Assembly: GCF_000282035.1 (NCBI RefSeq)
Contig: NZ_AKKA01000073.1
Location: 1-64,000 of the forward strand
Reading direction: 5' to 3'
Origin: Rhizobium sp. CF122
GTDB taxonomy: Bacteria; Pseudomonadota; Alphaproteobacteria; Rhizobiales; Rhizobiaceae
DNA: 64,000 bases
Part shown: positions 1 to 9,303 of the stretch, one piece after another
How the letters are laid out: each line of letters opens with the position of its first letter
Numbering within the stretch: position 1 is the first letter of the stretch
Notes under the pieces: generated by a model
What the model was told of the DNA's origin: nothing
Databases searched by the model: none
Seen by the model: the letters and a program-made list of their open reading frames with translations, nothing else
Program-made: the position numbers and the translations under genes

Positions 1-153
1 AAGGCATTCAGGGAGGAGTAGCGTATCGAACAGTGCAGACCTCGGAGACCGGGGTGGTGCCGACGATCGGGCACCTAGAGCGCTACCGCTGTCATCCGAC
101 TGTGGTTCGCAAGCGCGTGCGATGCGCATAATTTCAAATGGGAAGGAGTAGAA

Positions 154-229
154 TGGTGCCGCTTACGTGACTCGAACACGTGACCCCATCATTACGAATG
201 ATGTGCTCTACCGACTGAGCTAAAGCGGC
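154..229 (-). tRNA. tRNA-Thr (anticodon CGT)
   Basis: Read on the minus strand, the segment folds into a complete cloverleaf. The acceptor arms are GCCGCTT and AAGCGGC, the T-loop is TTCGAGT, and the anticodon stem CATCA/TGATG encloses the loop TTCGTAA. This gives anticodon CGT, which decodes ACG (threonine). A 3-prime CCA is encoded in the DNA after discriminator A. The gene stands alone, downstream of the nitronate monooxygenase on the same strand. Confidence 0.95.
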
Positions 230-357
230 AACTCTGTGGCCGAACGATGCGGCCCACGATTTGCATGGCGCTGATACAGGCATTGTTTGAAGATTTCAAG
301 CGCCCTGTCATCTCTTCGGTAAAAAAGAAGGGCGCTGTGGAAATCTGCGGCCAGCCC

Positions 358-1317
358 CTAGAGCGACAGCCGCGTCCGGGCGGCTTTATACTCGGCCTCC
401 AGCCGATCGACAAGCTTGCCGACGGGTTCGATCCCCTTGATGGCACCGATGCCTTGTCCGCTGCCCCAGATGTCCTTCCAGGCCTTGGCGCCGCCGACGG
501 CCTGTTCGAAATCCATTTTCGAGGGATCCGCAACCGGCAGGTTGTCGGGGTCGAGGCCGACGGCCCTGACCGACGGCTTGAGATAATTGCCATGCACCCC
601 GGTGAAGTAGTTAGAATAGACAATGTCGTTCGCCATGCCGTCGACAATCGCCTGCTTGTAGGCTTCCGAGGCGCGCGCCTCTTCGGTGGCGATGAAGGGA
701 GTGCCTACATAGGCCATGTCGGCTCCCATCGCCTGCGCCGCGAGGATGGCGCCGCCATTGGCAATCGCGCCGGCAAGCAGCAGCGGCCCGTCGAACCATT
801 CGCGGATTTCCTGGACAAGCGCAAAGGGCGAAAGCGTGCCGGCATGGCCGCCGGCACCGGCTGCGACGGCGATTAGCCCGTCAGCACCCTTGCGGATGGC
901 CGAGTTCGCATGCCGGTTATTGATGACGTCGTGGAGCACGATCCCGCCGTAGGAATGCACGGCGGCGTTCACCTCCGGTACGGCGCCGAGCGACGAGATG
1001 ACAACAGGCACCTTGTATTTGACGCAGAGCCTGAGATCGTGCTCCAGCCGTTTATTCGACATGTGGACGATCTGGTTGACAGCAAACGGGGCAGCCGGGC
1101 GTCCAGGGTTTGCGGTGTTGTGTGCGGCGAGATCCTCGGTGATCATGGCAAGCCATTCGTCGAGCTGGCTCTCCGGTCGCGCATTCAATGCCGGAAAGGC
1201 GCCGACGATTCCGGCCTTGCATTGCGCCAGCGTCAGCGCCGGGTGCGAAATGATGAAGAGCGGCGAGGCGACGACCGGCAATCTGAGATCTTGGGTCAGG
1301 ATCGGGGGTAGGGCCAT
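358..1317 (-). CDS. Nitronate monooxygenase (2-nitropropane dioxygenase family)
   Basis: A 319-residue flavoprotein-like TIM barrel of the NMO/NPD family, which oxidises alkyl nitronates using FMN and oxygen in the cytoplasm. Visible signs are the N-terminal LPVVASPLFIIS segment, the glycine-rich GLIAVAAGAGGHAG phosphate-binding loop with the family histidine near residue 158, and the GAIANGGAILAAQAMGADMAYVGT FMN-binding region near residues 182-206. The length is normal for the family. The ATG start lies only 14 bases from a perfect inverted repeat (1332-1355) and has no clear Shine-Dalgarno sequence, so the message may have a very short leader. The FMN and oxygen chemistry is family knowledge; the natural substrate cannot be told from sequence. 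Confidence 0.85.
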   Translation of the reverse strand: MALPPILTQDLRLPVVASPLFIISHPALTLAQCKAGIVGAFPALNARPESQLDEWLAMITEDLAAHNTANPGRPAAPFAVNQIVHMSNKRLEHDLRLCVKYKVPVVISSLGAVPEVNAAVHSYGGIVLHDVINNRHANSAIRKGADGLIAVAAGAGGHAGTLSPFALVQEIREWFDGPLLLAGAIANGGAILAAQAMGADMAYVGTPFIATEEARASEAYKQAIVDGMANDIVYSNYFTGVHGNYLKPSVRAVGLDPDNLPVADPSKMDFEQAVGGAKAWKDIWGSGQGIGAIKGIEPVGKLVDRLEAEYKAARTRLSL

Positions 1318-1331
1318 GGGACACCATAAGA

Positions 1332-1355
1332 ATTGACGTTTACGAAAACGTCAAT
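1332..1355. promoter_or_regulatory. Palindromic operator upstream of nitronate monooxygenase
   Basis: A perfect 10-bp inverted repeat (ATTGACGTTT, 4-bp spacer ACGA, AAACGTCAAT) lies 15 bases upstream of the nitronate monooxygenase ATG. The arms resemble MerR/LiuR-type or TetR-type operators of acyl-CoA catabolism genes (TTGACGT-N-ACGTCAA). It is probably the site through which an unlinked repressor or activator controls the gene. The palindrome is directly visible; the regulator family is an inference. Confidence 0.6.
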
Positions 1356-1573
1356 GTGATAGCAGAGACTTTGTCGGAGGAAAAGCTCGCTCTATCGATT
1401 CCACAAATATCGGCTATTCTTTGCAAGAACATAGGATGGCGTACGGCAACCCTGCGTTTTCCCCCGCCGATGCGGATTGCAGACATGGCGGAGGCTTGCG
1501 ATTTGCCGTGGCAGCGGTTACCGCATTTACGAAGTGTTAAGGACAGGCCCAGTCTCAGAATAAAGGACCGGAC

Positions 1574-2761
1574 GTGAGCGGATTAGAAACGGCTATCAGA
1601 ACGGCGCTCAGCAATGCCGATCGCGACAATCCCGAAGTCCGTGCAAAGATTTACCAGTCCGCGCGTCAGGCTCTCGAAGCCGGTCTTCGCAAGCAGGACA
1701 TCACCGACACGGAAGCGGTTGCCTATCACCGCCACCGGCTCGAAACGACGATTCACATGATCGAAGCGGAGGAGCGCGAGCGTCTTCATCCGCGCCAGGG
1801 ACCGCCGGAGGTTCCTGTTCCACCCGTGGTGGAAATACACGAGCCTGTTGCCCATGTGGCAGCGGACGAGGCGACGAGCGTTTCGATCGGCGGAGAGACC
1901 CGCGAGCATTCGATCACGGACCCACGCTTCGACGACGAATCCAGCCTCGCTGGCGTCCATGCCGGCAGCGGTGATCATCTAGGCGTCGCGCCGGCTGCCG
2001 AGGCGCCGGTCGCGGAACGAAAGTCGGCCCAGATGGACTTCCGGCCGGAGCGCGCGGCCGTTCGCCGTAGACCTCGCAAGTTCTTCTCCCGGCTGCTGGT
2101 CGCCTGCGTGCTTCTCGCCTTCATCGGCATGGGGGCCTGGTGGGTGTACTCTTCGGGCTTGCTGAAGAGCGCCGCAGAGCGAGATACAAGCGTCGCCAAT
2201 CCGCCGGCGAGTACCCAGCCGGAAGATTTCAATGGTGCCGACGACGGCAACGGCAATGCTGCCGCAGGTGGCAATGCGGCACCAGTTGCGATCGATCCTC
2301 AAAATTCGTTTTCTGCCGACTGGATCGAGGTTTTCACGCCGTCCGACGTGGATAAGATCAATGCCGGCCCACAATCTCAGATCCAGAAGGTCGCCGAAAA
2401 CGATGGCCCGGCGGTGCGCCTGATCTCGCAGAGCAGCGGCGCCGACGGCAATGTCGGCATCAGCGTTCCGTCCGATGTGCTACAGCAACTGGCCGGCAAG
2501 TCCTCGACGATTGCCATCACGCTGCAATCCACCTCCGATGAGCCGACTCAGATTACGGTGGAATGCGATTTCCAGTCACTCGGCGACTGCTCCCGGCATC
2601 GCTTCTCCGTCACCCGGCAGAAGTCGGATGTGTTGCTTCAGGTCCGCTTCGATCGATCGCTGGCGCCGAACTCTGCCGGTAGTCTGATCATCAACAGCGA
2701 CGTGGACGGCAAGGCGCGCGGCATCAACCTCTACGCCGTGCGGATCCTCCCGGGACAGTAG
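1574..2761 (+). CDS. Membrane-anchored hypothetical protein, single transmembrane segment
   Basis: A 395-residue protein of unknown function. The start is GTG at 1574, preceded by AAAGGA with suitable spacing. The N-terminal 70 residues are charged and predicted helical, with many Arg/Glu residues. A Pro/Glu-rich linker follows, then one hydrophobic segment near residues 172-193 (LLVACVLLAFIGMGAWWVY). After a low-complexity Asn/Gly/Ala linker comes a C-terminal domain of about 160 residues with beta-strand character and the paired-cysteine motif ECDFQSLGDC. The layout fits an inner-membrane protein with a periplasmic C-terminal sensor or carbohydrate-binding-like domain. I recognise it only as a rhizobial conserved hypothetical and assign no function. 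Confidence 0.75.
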   Translation: MSGLETAIRTALSNADRDNPEVRAKIYQSARQALEAGLRKQDITDTEAVAYHRHRLETTIHMIEAEERERLHPRQGPPEVPVPPVVEIHEPVAHVAADEATSVSIGGETREHSITDPRFDDESSLAGVHAGSGDHLGVAPAAEAPVAERKSAQMDFRPERAAVRRRPRKFFSRLLVACVLLAFIGMGAWWVYSSGLLKSAAERDTSVANPPASTQPEDFNGADDGNGNAAAGGNAAPVAIDPQNSFSADWIEVFTPSDVDKINAGPQSQIQKVAENDGPAVRLISQSSGADGNVGISVPSDVLQQLAGKSSTIAITLQSTSDEPTQITVECDFQSLGDCSRHRFSVTRQKSDVLLQVRFDRSLAPNSAGSLIINSDVDGKARGINLYAVRILPGQ

Positions 2762-2762
2762 G

Positions 2763-3644
2763 CTATTTCAGGAAGCCGGGACCTGAACCGATGATCTTTT
2801 CGTCGAGCTTACCGACCGCATCTTTGTCCTTTCCGTCGTAGTCCATCGTTTTCAGCATGTGCCGAATGAGGTTCAGCCGGGCCCGGCGCTTGTCGTTGGC
2901 ATGAATGACCGTCCATGGTGCGAATTCCGTATGGGTCTCCTTCAGCATCCGGTGGCGTTTCTCGCTATAGTCGCCCCATTTCGTCAGTGCCGCTATATCC
3001 ATCGATGATAGTTTCCAGACTTTGAGCGGGTCGTGGCGTCGATCGTGGAAGCGCTTCAGCTGCATCTCGCGGCCGATATCGAGGTAGAACTTGAAGAAGA
3101 AGATACCCTCGTGGGCAATCACCTTCTCGAGCAGGGGCGCCTGGTTCAGGAAGTCTTCATACTGCTTGGGCGTGCAGAAGCCCATGACGGGCTCGACACC
3201 GGCGCGGTTGTACCAGGACCGGTCGAAGAGAACGAATTCTCCGGCTGTCGGGAACTGCGCGATGTAGCGCTGGAAATACCATTGCCCGGCTTCGCGCTCG
3301 GTAGGCTTGGTCAAGGCGACGACGCGGATAAGACGGGGATTCATGTGCGCTGACGAGGCGGAAATCGCACCGCCCTTGCCGGCCGCGTCTCGCCCCTCGA
3401 AAAGCGCCATGACGCGCTTGCCGGTGGCCTGCAGCCAGAACTGCACCTTCACTAGCTCGATCTGCAGCCTCTCCAGTTCCTCAAGGTATTCCTCTTCCTT
3501 GAGCTTTTTGTCGTAGGGATAGCCGCCGGATTGCAAAGCGGCCTCGTCAACCCAGTCCGGCAGCACGGGATCGTCGACATCGAAGACGCGCTTCTTTCCG
3601 CGGATGTCCAGTTCGACGGCTCTGCTCTCGACATCATCGGCCAT
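2763..3644 (-). CDS. ppk2: Polyphosphate kinase 2 (PPK2 family)
   Basis: A 293-residue enzyme that transfers phosphate between polyphosphate and nucleoside diphosphates, mainly making GTP or ATP from polyP in this family. The Walker A motif GRDAAGKGG lies near residues 84-92. The Walker B/lid region [18 protein letters not shown] follows, and the C-terminal half has the [15 protein letters not shown] and [11 protein letters not shown] segments typical of class I PPK2. I placed the start at ATG 3644, seven bases after GGGGAG; an upstream in-frame start would add 11 residues but has no ribosome site. The gene is divergent from phoR, so phosphate storage genes sit beside the phosphate-sensing regulon. 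Confidence 0.93.
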   Translation of the reverse strand: MADDVESRAVELDIRGKKRVFDVDDPVLPDWVDEAALQSGGYPYDKKLKEEEYLEELERLQIELVKVQFWLQATGKRVMALFEGRDAAGKGGAISASSAHMNPRLIRVVALTKPTEREAGQWYFQRYIAQFPTAGEFVLFDRSWYNRAGVEPVMGFCTPKQYEDFLNQAPLLEKVIAHEGIFFFKFYLDIGREMQLKRFHDRRHDPLKVWKLSSMDIAALTKWGDYSEKRHRMLKETHTEFAPWTVIHANDKRRARLNLIRHMLKTMDYDGKDKDAVGKLDEKIIGSGPGFLK

Positions 3645-3786
3645 GGCGTTCTCCCCGCTCTGAGTTTTGTTGAACACAGGCGACCATATTTCTCGTTAAA
3701 AATCAAATGTCTTGCAGTTTGCCGAAATTCCTGTGCGTTCCCATCATGGCTTTTGCGTCTGCTGGCTGCAGCCGAAAACTTCTGTC

Positions 3787-5106
3787 ATGATTCACGGCTA
3801 TCAGGCAGAGTTTGAAGATAGAAGTACGAGTCGAAATCGCGAGGGGCAGTTGCAAGACGAGACGCCATGGACACGAAGCCTGATTTTGCGCATTCGGCAG
3901 GAGTGCCCCGTCCTGCTCGTGGCGCTACTGATCGCACTGATCGCGCTTGCCGCAGGCGCGAACAAGTGGGTCGTGCTCGGTTTTCTGTTGCTGATGATCG
4001 TTACCGCTTTATGGCACTCGGTTCCGATCATCCGAGACGTCACGCCAGAACCTGTTCCCGAGACTATCGACCTCCCCGCCAGCCGCCTGGTCGAAGTTAC
4101 CGCGACGCTAGCGGCGCTCGATATCCCGGTCATGGTGCTTTCCGATGATGCCTCGGTACTTTACCAGAACCATGCAGCCGAAAAGGCGTTTGGCGAGGCC
4201 ACGATTGGTGCCCATATTTCCGCGCGCCTGCGCTCGCCTGGCGTCCTCGACATCATCAGTGAAACGATCGCGACCAATGCACCGAACCAGATCGAGCACT
4301 CCGAACGCCTGCCATCCGAGCGTGTTTACATCGTCCGCAGCGCGCCTGTGGATCTTGACGGGCAGCAGCCTGCTGATGAGCGTTTCTTCGTGGTTTCTTT
4401 TCGGGATATATCCGAAGTCCGCCGCATCGACCGCATGCGTTCCGACTTCGTCGCTAATGCCAGCCATGAGTTGCGCACGCCGCTTGCGTCCCTGCGCGGC
4501 TTTATCGAGACCATTCAGGGACCGGCAAAGAACGACGCGAAGGCGCAGGAGCGCTTTCTCGGCATCATGCTGGATCAGGCTACCCGCATGAGCCGCCTCG
4601 TGGACGACCTGCTGTCCCTTTCGAGGCTGGAACTGAAGTCTCATATCGCCCCGGACGAAAAAGTCGATCTGGTTCCTTTGCTCGGGCACGTCAGGGATTC
4701 GCTGGTGCCTCTTGCAAATGACGTCGGGGTCGAGATCGCTTTGCATCTTCCGCAGGGCAAAGCAGAGGTGCTTGGCGACCGTGATGAGCTGGTTCAGGTC
4801 TTTGAAAACCTCATAGAAAATGCCTGCAAATATGGGCAGGAGGGCAAGACCGTTGATGTCTTCCTTAAGAACGGTCAGGGCGAGCCGGTGGAAGTTACCG
4901 TGGTCGACAAGGGACCGGGCATTCCAGCCGAGCACGTGCCGCGCCTGACGGAGCGATTCTACCGCGTGAGCATCGAGGATAGCCGCTCGAAGAAGGGCAC
5001 GGGGTTGGGCCTTGCTATCGTCAAGCACATCCTGACGCGACACCGGGCGCGCCTCATCGTCAAGTCGGAAGTCGGGAAGGGGACGAGCTTCACCGTGCGG
5101 TTTTGA
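3787..5106 (+). CDS. phoR: Phosphate regulon sensor histidine kinase PhoR
   Basis: An inner-membrane histidine kinase that phosphorylates PhoB when phosphate is scarce. Two adjacent transmembrane segments near residues 42-77 are followed by a PAS-like domain, the HisKA phosphoacceptor motif NASHELRTPL (His near residue 227) and the HATPase motifs NLIENACKYG, DKGPGIP and GTGLGLAIVKH. The reading frame is open further upstream, but only from a TTG. ATG 3787 (439 residues) is the first reasonable start, although it lacks a good ribosome site; TTG 3850 after GAGGGG is an alternative. The gene lies directly before pstS, and its partner phoB closes the cluster. Confidence 0.92.
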   Translation: MIHGYQAEFEDRSTSRNREGQLQDETPWTRSLILRIRQECPVLLVALLIALIALAAGANKWVVLGFLLLMIVTALWHSVPIIRDVTPEPVPETIDLPASRLVEVTATLAALDIPVMVLSDDASVLYQNHAAEKAFGEATIGAHISARLRSPGVLDIISETIATNAPNQIEHSERLPSERVYIVRSAPVDLDGQQPADERFFVVSFRDISEVRRIDRMRSDFVANASHELRTPLASLRGFIETIQGPAKNDAKAQERFLGIMLDQATRMSRLVDDLLSLSRLELKSHIAPDEKVDLVPLLGHVRDSLVPLANDVGVEIALHLPQGKAEVLGDRDELVQVFENLIENACKYGQEGKTVDVFLKNGQGEPVEVTVVDKGPGIPAEHVPRLTERFYRVSIEDSRSKKGTGLGLAIVKHILTRHRARLIVKSEVGKGTSFTVRF

Positions 5107-5168
5107 CATAAAACTGTAAACGTTTGCTATTGCAATAGAATTTTTATCAATAAATTCAGATCTTTAAC

Positions 5169-5200
5169 CTGTCACAAATGTTTCGTCAAAATGACATAAA
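5169..5200 (+). promoter_or_regulatory. Pho box upstream of pstS
   Basis: CTGTCAC at 5169-5175 is followed at 11-bp intervals by GTTTCGT and ATGACAT. Between them lie A/T-rich spacers, the usual pattern of tandem PhoB half-sites (consensus CTGTCAT with 11-bp phasing). It lies about 105 bases before the pstS ATG, in an AT-rich stretch that begins right after phoR. PhoB binding here would drive pstSCAB-phoU-phoB under phosphate limitation. The second repeat matches the consensus poorly, so exact boundaries are uncertain. Confidence 0.7.
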
Positions 5201-5303
5201 AGCTCTAGCCATCAGAGGCTAAAGAGAGCGGGCCGCTGACAGACGGCACCGCCAAGGGCCGCTCAAGGCCGCACTCAGACCGCTATATGCCCGGGAGATT
5301 GTT

Positions 5304-6338
5304 ATGAACGCTTTTAAACTCACGGTCGCAGCACTTGCCGCTTCCGCCGCTTTCGCTGGCGCGGCCGTTGCTCGCGACCAGGTTCAGGTTGCTGGCTCGT
5401 CCACCGTCCTGCCTTACGCCAAGATCGTTGCCGAAACCTTCGGCGAAACCTTCAAGGACTTCAAGACGCCGGTCGTTGAATCCGGCGGCACGGGCGCTGG
5501 CCTCAAGGAATTCTGCAAGGGCGTCGGCCCTGATAGCATCGACGTTGCCAACGCTTCGCGTCCGATCAACGCCAAGGAACTGGACGCCTGCAAGGCAGCC
5601 GGCGTAACCGACATCCAGGAAGTCAAGATCGGTTACGACGGTATCGTCTTCGCAACCGACTCGTCCAACCCGGACGTTGCCTACGTCCCGGCCGACATCT
5701 ACAAGGCTTTGGCCGCTCAGGTTGTCGTTGACGGCAAGCTCGTCAACAACCCGTACAAGAAGTGGTCGGAAGTTAATCCGAAGCTCCCGGCTGTTGACAT
5801 CGCTGCCTACATCCCGGGCGAAAAGCACGGCACGCGCGAAGTCTTCGAACAGAACGTTCTCGCAGCAGGCTGCAAGGCCTCCGGCGCTCTCGACGTGATC
5901 GCCAAGGAAATCACCGACAAGGCTGCTCAGACCAAGGCTTGCGTCGCAGTCCGTAAGGACGGCGCTGCTGTCGACATCGACGGCGACTATCCGGAAACGC
6001 TGGCGCGCATCGCTGCCAACAAGACCGGCGTTGGCGTCTTCGGCCTTTCCTTCTATGAAAACAATGCTGACAAGCTGAAGGTTGCGAGCGTCAACGGTAT
6101 CGTTCCGTCGACCGAAACCATCGCGAACGGCACGTACCCGGTTTCCCGTCCGCTGTTCTTTTACGTCAAGAAGGCACACCTCGGCGTCATCCCGGGTCTC
6201 AAGGAATACGTCAACTTCTTCGTTTCCGACCAGATGATCGGCCCCGACGGCCCGCTCGCTGAATACGGCCTCGTTGCTGCTCCGGACGCAGAGCGCGACG
6301 CGATCCGCAAGGGCGTTGAAGACGGCAAGACCATGTAA
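5304..6338 (+). CDS. pstS: Periplasmic phosphate-binding protein PstS
   Basis: The 344-residue receptor of the high-affinity phosphate ABC transporter. A cleavable signal peptide (MNAFKLTVAALAASAAFAGA, predicted cut near residue 23) leads into QVQVAGSSTVLPYAK, the typical phosphate-binding N-terminus. Further ligand-binding segments are VESGGTGAGLKEFCKG, NASRPI and GEKHGTREVFEQ. The start is ATG 5304 after GGGAG. The gene is first in the pst operon behind a Pho box and is followed by a strong hairpin before pstC, which would help accumulate more receptor than permease. Codon use is strongly biased, as expected for a highly expressed gene. Confidence 0.97.
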   Translation: MNAFKLTVAALAASAAFAGAAVARDQVQVAGSSTVLPYAKIVAETFGETFKDFKTPVVESGGTGAGLKEFCKGVGPDSIDVANASRPINAKELDACKAAGVTDIQEVKIGYDGIVFATDSSNPDVAYVPADIYKALAAQVVVDGKLVNNPYKKWSEVNPKLPAVDIAAYIPGEKHGTREVFEQNVLAAGCKASGALDVIAKEITDKAAQTKACVAVRKDGAAVDIDGDYPETLARIAANKTGVGVFGLSFYENNADKLKVASVNGIVPSTETIANGTYPVSRPLFFYVKKAHLGVIPGLKEYVNFFVSDQMIGPDGPLAEYGLVAAPDAERDAIRKGVEDGKTM

Positions 6339-6346
6339 TGACCTTT

Positions 6347-6374
6347 GCCGGCGCGATCACCAGATCGCGCCGGC
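6347..6374 (+). terminator. Intercistronic hairpin between pstS and pstC
   Basis: A perfect 12-bp stem (GCCGGCGCGATC / GATCGCGCCGGC) with an ACCA loop begins 8 bases after the pstS stop. No U-tract follows. It is therefore more likely a partial attenuator or 3-prime stabiliser that keeps the pstS message abundant than a full terminator. Confidence 0.7.
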
Positions 6375-6488
6375 ATTGCCTTGTTCCGCCAGTTGGGGAC
6401 GGGGTTTGAACTTCTCCAAGTTTGAGAGCCGGATCGGTCCGCCTGCCGTTTCCGCTTTTTGGGGTCAAAGGGCCTGGGGACCTTACGA

Positions 6489-7970
6489 ATGAGCACATCC
6501 GTCATACTCCTGTGCCTCGTGGTGCTGGGCGCCGCTGCCTTTCTGGCAGCCCGCAGCCGCGCTACGGCACTTGTCAAAGGCAAGTCCTCTGCGTTGCATT
6601 CACGACCGGGTTACTATGGCGCCTATGCGGCGATCTGGACAATCCTGCCGGCACTGATCGTGCTGTGCGCCTGGTTGGCAATCAGCCCTTCGATCATTGA
6701 AGCCTCCGTCCGCGGATCGTTTCCGGACGACATCAAGGCGCAGCCCGCTGCGCAGCAGAATTTGAACTACGGCATGGTCAACGCCATTGCGCGCGGCTTG
6801 CCGCTGCTCGCTCCGGAGGAGATCAGCGGTGCTGCCAGCGATCCGGCTGGCCTCCAGGCAAAGCTTGCTGCGAAGGGTGTTCCGCTTGCTGGTCAGCCAC
6901 AGCCCTACATGATCGATGCGGCGCAGATGCTTAACGCGGAATCCGGCTCCAGCCGCCTCGTCATGACGGCGCTGGTTCTCGTTCTTGCCGTTGCTGGCGC
7001 ATTTTATGCGCTTCGCGAAGTCGCACCGCGGTTCCGTGCGCGAAACCGCGTCGAACGCGTCATGCTCTGGGGCCTGCTTCTGGCGTCGTCGATCGCCATT
7101 CTGACGACGATCGGTATCGTTCTGTCGATGCTGACGGAAGCCGCCCACTTCTTCGCGACCGTTCCTGCCGCAGACTTCTTCTTCGGAACGGTCTGGGATC
7201 CGCGCTTTGCCGGTGCCGGCAGCTCGTCCTTCGGGCAATTCGGCCTGATCCCGCTGTTGCTCGGCACGCTCTACATTGGCTTCGTGGCGATGCTCGTCGC
7301 GGTGCCGGTCGGCTTGTTCGCCGCGATCTACATGGCGGAGTATGCCGCTCCCAAGGTCCGCTCGATTGCAAAGCCGCTGCTCGAAGTTCTCGCCGGTATT
7401 CCGACGATCGTCTATGGCTTCTTCGCTCTTGTCACCGTCGGCCCCTTCCTCCGCGACCTTTCCTCGCAGGTCAACGGCCTCCTGACCGGCAACTATGCGA
7501 ACTTCATTCAGGCGCAGAGCGTTCTGACCGCCGGTATCGTCATGGGCATCATGCTGATCCCGTATGTTTCGTCCCTGTCTGACGATATTATCACCGCAGT
7601 CCCGCGCGCCCTGCGGGATGGTTCGCTCGGTCTCGGCGCCACGCGCTCGGAAACGATCAAGAAGGTCGTGCTTCCCGCAGCGCTTCCCGGCATCGTCGGC
7701 GCGCTGCTGATGACCGCCTCGCGCGCCGTCGGCGAAACGATGATCGTCGTGCTTGCGGCAGGTGTTGCCGCCCGCATCCAGATCAACCCGTTCGAGCCGA
7801 TGACGACGGTGACGGTCAAGATCGTCAACCAGCTGACTGGCGACCTCGAATTTACGTCGCCGCAGACGCTTGTTGCCTTTGCTTTGGGCATCACGCTGTT
7901 TTTCATCACGCTTTGCCTCAACATCTACGCGCTCTACATCGTGCGCAAATACCGGGAGCAGTACGAATGA
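6489..7970 (+). CDS. pstC: Phosphate ABC transporter permease PstC
   Basis: A 493-residue inner-membrane permease. The C-terminal part has the ABC-permease core with LEVLAGIPTIVYGFFAL and the EAA-loop region RDGSLGLGATRSETIKKVVLPAALPGI. It is much longer than the enterobacterial protein (about 320 residues) because of an N-terminal extension of about 170 residues with extra transmembrane segments and a probable periplasmic stretch, the long form seen in rhizobia. The start ATG 6489 has CTGGGGA upstream. A TTG 30 bases earlier opens the frame but lacks support. The stop overlaps the pstA start (ATGA), so translation is coupled. Confidence 0.95.
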   Translation: MSTSVILLCLVVLGAAAFLAARSRATALVKGKSSALHSRPGYYGAYAAIWTILPALIVLCAWLAISPSIIEASVRGSFPDDIKAQPAAQQNLNYGMVNAIARGLPLLAPEEISGAASDPAGLQAKLAAKGVPLAGQPQPYMIDAAQMLNAESGSSRLVMTALVLVLAVAGAFYALREVAPRFRARNRVERVMLWGLLLASSIAILTTIGIVLSMLTEAAHFFATVPAADFFFGTVWDPRFAGAGSSSFGQFGLIPLLLGTLYIGFVAMLVAVPVGLFAAIYMAEYAAPKVRSIAKPLLEVLAGIPTIVYGFFALVTVGPFLRDLSSQVNGLLTGNYANFIQAQSVLTAGIVMGIMLIPYVSSLSDDIITAVPRALRDGSLGLGATRSETIKKVVLPAALPGIVGALLMTASRAVGETMIVVLAAGVAARIQINPFEPMTTVTVKIVNQLTGDLEFTSPQTLVAFALGITLFFITLCLNIYALYIVRKYREQYE

Positions 7971-9289
7971 CGGATATTGTTTCTCCGGTTCAGGGTGTCG
8001 TTGTCTCCAAGGCACCCGAACGCCGCGATATCGGCCTCAAGCGCCGCTATGCCGCCGAACGCCGCTTCCGCGCCTATGGCGTCGCGGCAATCTCCTTCGG
8101 CCTGATCTTTCTGGCGATCCTGCTCACGAGCGTCATCAGCAAGGGCTACACGGCCTTCCAGCAGACGGCGATCACGCTGCCGATCGAGTTCAGCGAGAAG
8201 ACGATCGACCCGAACAACAAGCGCGCCACCGATCCGTCGGTGCTGGTTGCCGCCAACTATCCCGTGCTCATCCGTGACGCGATGATCAAGGCGCTGAACC
8301 TCAATGCGTCGAGCCGTCCAGAGGTCCGTGACGCGACCGCGATGATTTCCAAGGGAGCGCCCATCCGGTTGCGCGACATGGTCATCGCCGATCCATCGCT
8401 GATCGGCAAGACGGTCAATGTGACGCTGCTTGCCGACGCCAACATCGACTCCGCCAACAAGGGTCAGATCGATCTGAAGGTGGACGAGAAGAACCGCAAG
8501 GTGAACGACAGGCAGGTTGGCTGGATGAACCGGCTGGCGGAAAGCGGGACGTTGCACAAGACGTTCAACACCGGGCTCTTCGTCAACGGCAACTCCAGCC
8601 GTCCCGAGGCCGCCGGTCTCGGCGTCGCCCTGATCGGCTCGCTTTACCTGATGTTGATCGTGCTCGTACTTTCGCTGCCGATCGGTGTTGCCGCTTCGAT
8701 CTACCTCGAAGAATTTGCACCGAAGAACAAGCTAACGGACCTGATCGAGGTCAACATCAACAACCTCGCAGCCGTTCCCTCGATCGTCTATGGTCTGCTC
8801 GGCCTCGCCGTCTTCATCAACTTCGCCGGCCTGCCGCGTTCCGCATCGCTGGTCGGCGGTCTGGTGCTGACGCTGATGACCTTGCCGACGATTATCATCG
8901 CGACCCGCGCAGCGCTTCGCGCAGTGCCGCCGTCGATCCGGGCGGCTGCTCTCGGCCTCGGCGCTTCGAAGATGCAGATGGTGTTCCATCATGTGCTGCC
9001 GCTGGCCATGCCGGGTATTCTCACCGGCACGATCATCGGCCTGGCGCACGCGCTTGGCGAGACCGCACCGCTGCTCCTCATCGGCATGGTCGCCTTCGTG
9101 GCCAATGCACCGAGCACTCCGCTCGATCCGTCGACGGCTCTGCCGGTGCAGGTCTACATGTGGGCCAACGAAGCCGAGCGCGCCTTCGTCGAGCGTACCT
9201 CTGGCGCTATCATCGTCCTGCTCCTGTTCCTGATCGTCATGAACCTCGGAGCCATTCTCTTGCGTCGTCGCTTTGAGCGCCGCTGGTAA
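7967..9289 (+). CDS. pstA: Phosphate ABC transporter permease PstA
   Basis: A 440-residue permease partner of PstC. After a cytoplasmic N-terminus and a first transmembrane segment near residues 38-60 there is a periplasmic region of roughly 150 residues. The permease core follows, with [21 protein letters not shown] and the EAA loop [27 protein letters not shown]. The long periplasmic insert makes it about 140 residues longer than the E. coli protein, matching the long PstC here. The start ATG 7967 overlaps the pstC stop by four bases. Confidence 0.95.
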   Translation: MTDIVSPVQGVVVSKAPERRDIGLKRRYAAERRFRAYGVAAISFGLIFLAILLTSVISKGYTAFQQTAITLPIEFSEKTIDPNNKRATDPSVLVAANYPVLIRDAMIKALNLNASSRPEVRDATAMISKGAPIRLRDMVIADPSLIGKTVNVTLLADANIDSANKGQIDLKVDEKNRKVNDRQVGWMNRLAESGTLHKTFNTGLFVNGNSSRPEAAGLGVALIGSLYLMLIVLVLSLPIGVAASIYLEEFAPKNKLTDLIEVNINNLAAVPSIVYGLLGLAVFINFAGLPRSASLVGGLVLTLMTLPTIIIATRAALRAVPPSIRAAALGLGASKMQMVFHHVLPLAMPGILTGTIIGLAHALGETAPLLLIGMVAFVANAPSTPLDPSTALPVQVYMWANEAERAFVERTSGAIIVLLLFLIVMNLGAILLRRRFERRW

Positions 9290-9303
9290 ACGGAGTAGAC
9301 ATT

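Noticed and set aside
1356..1577. 73-codon frame between nitronate monooxygenase and the membrane-anchored gene
   Set aside because: No ribosome site and no family; the stretch is better explained as promoter and operator DNA.
3782..3799. Pho box at the phoR start
   Set aside because: CTGTCAT is present once, but the 11-bp-phased second half-site is absent and it overlaps the probable start codon.
6600..8015. 471-codon open frame on the minus strand
   Set aside because: Antisense to pstC; its composition is Arg/Gln/Asp-rich, as expected of a shadow frame.
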